Shown here: positions 63,465-64,000 of the stretch, piece after piece
How the letters are laid out: every line of letters starts with the position of its first letter
Position numbering within the stretch: position 1 is the stretch's first letter
NCBI GenBank assembly: GCA_963815495.1
Contig: CAWFGW010000028.1
Span: forward strand, 62,001 to 126,000
Origin: CAWFGW01 sp963815495
Lineage (GTDB): Bacteria; Bacteroidota; Bacteroidia; Cytophagales; JAAEPT01
Direction of reading: 5' to 3'
DNA length: 64,000 nucleotides
Position numbers and translations under genes: made by a program
Notes under the pieces: model-generated
What the model saw: only the letters and a program-made list of their open reading frames with translations
What the model was told of the DNA's origin: nothing
Database searches by the model: none

Positions 63465-64000
63465 TGGTCTTGGTGTTATAAGTTTGTTTAAACTGCTTAA
63501 AAAAGGCAGTATTATGAACAGTGTTAGTAGTTATTTCTAATAAGTGAGAATTAGTCAAAGGCTGCATGACAACTTTTAAGGCGTTATTCAATTCCGAATG
63601 ATTCGTACAGCTTGAATACCCCAAATTAAAATCATTTGCGGTATTTTTCCCATTTAAATGCTGTGGGGTCTCAAAATAGGTTTCATGTTCTGGTAAATTG
63701 GCTGGTCCATCGATCATTCTAAAAATACCACCACCGTGGTTGTTCATTAGAATAATCCGTAAATTATTGGGTAAATGATTGTGCCACAAGCCATTTCGGT
63801 CATAGAAAAAAGCAAGATCACCTGTGATTAAAACATTTAATTTATCAGGAGAGGTAATCGCACAGCCGACAGCAGTACTTACACTGCCATCAATGCCACT
63901 GGTGCCTCTGTTACTTCTTACGATTTGGTTTTCGTTCAATAAAAAAGTTAAGTAGTTGACATAACGAATGCTCATACTATTGGCAACATGCAGGGTGCAA
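63457..64000 (-). CDS. menD: MenD (SEPHCHC synthase), C-terminal part
   Basis: Only the C-terminal ~180 residues are present; the frame continues beyond base 64000. The thiamine-diphosphate domain shows NRGTSGIDGSVSTAVGCA, then LITGDLAFFYDRNGLW (GD...N motif with an altered spacing), LRIILMNNHGGGIFRMIDG and ETPQHLNGK. MenD makes the first committed menaquinone intermediate from isochorismate and 2-oxoglutarate. The stop overlaps the menB start. The 5' part, including the decarboxylase N-terminal domain, is outside the window. Confidence 0.95.
   Translation of the reverse strand, partial: CTLHVANSMSIRYVNYLTFLLNENQIVRSNRGTSGIDGSVSTAVGCAITSPDKLNVLITGDLAFFYDRNGLWHNHLPNNLRIILMNNHGGGIFRMIDGPANLPEHETYFETPQHLNGKNTANDFNLGYSSCTNHSELNNALKVVMQPLTNSHLLEITTNTVHNTAFFKQFKQTYNTKTND

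Overview
The window comes from a member of the Bacteroidota, most likely the Cytophagales (the order is an inference). The signs are type IX secretion components (a GldN-like ring protein and a T9SS plug protein), C-terminal T9SS type A sorting domains, outer-membrane proteins typical of the phylum, and low GC with AT-rich spacers. TAnnTTTG-like -7 elements stand in place of sigma70 boxes. Lipopolysaccharide genes (lpxB, lpxK, hldD) show a Gram-negative envelope, and menB/menD/menE show menaquinone respiration. No rRNA, tRNA or CRISPR array was seen.

Layout. 1-5.5 kb (minus strand): gldN fragment, a GSCFA protein, a membrane-anchored muramidase, an M48 protease, a DinB/YfiT-type protein and hldD. 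5.5-13 kb (plus): a BtuF/BtuC-type importer, queD, lpxB and a very large NtrY-like histidine kinase. 13-14.5 kb (minus): an MlaE/MlaF-type lipid transporter. 14.5-22 kb (plus): SDR, dnaG, a K+ channel with RCK domain, two glycosyltransferases and ribBA. 22-25.1 kb is a small accessory island: an IS481-like transposase relic with a 100-bp inverted-repeat array, a RhuM-family protein, a HEPN-like protein with a Cys/His cluster, and a strongly palindromic spacer. 25.7-30.2 kb holds the complete phosphorylated serine pathway (serB-serA-serC-like) divergent from ilvA. 30.2-31.8 kb is a SiaB/SiaC-like partner-switch module with a membrane coiled-coil protein. 31.8-42 kb: outer-membrane and secreted proteins, then a long minus-strand run (NIF3-like, zinc-ribbon, TPR, pabB, ABC-F, T9SS plug). 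42-45.6 kb: lpxK, porin, MazG-like. 45.6-49.9 kb: a CheB-CheR-PAS-kinase hybrid with its response regulator. 50-57 kb: lipoproteins, an unusual zinc-ribbon SDR, OmpA, a TrpF-like pseudoenzyme, mnmA and a subtilase. 57-61 kb: three secreted proteins (S74/T9SS fusion, T9SS protein, metzincin). 61-64 kb: menE, an acidic protein, menB and the menD C-terminus.

The first 20 kb carries about 21 apparent frameshifts in nine genes, including dnaG. Every one is repaired by removing a single base, and the following 44 kb has none. This step and one-way bias look like a low-coverage, insertion-prone assembly rather than gene decay. Broken genes are therefore annotated over their full reconstructed span with the break points stated.
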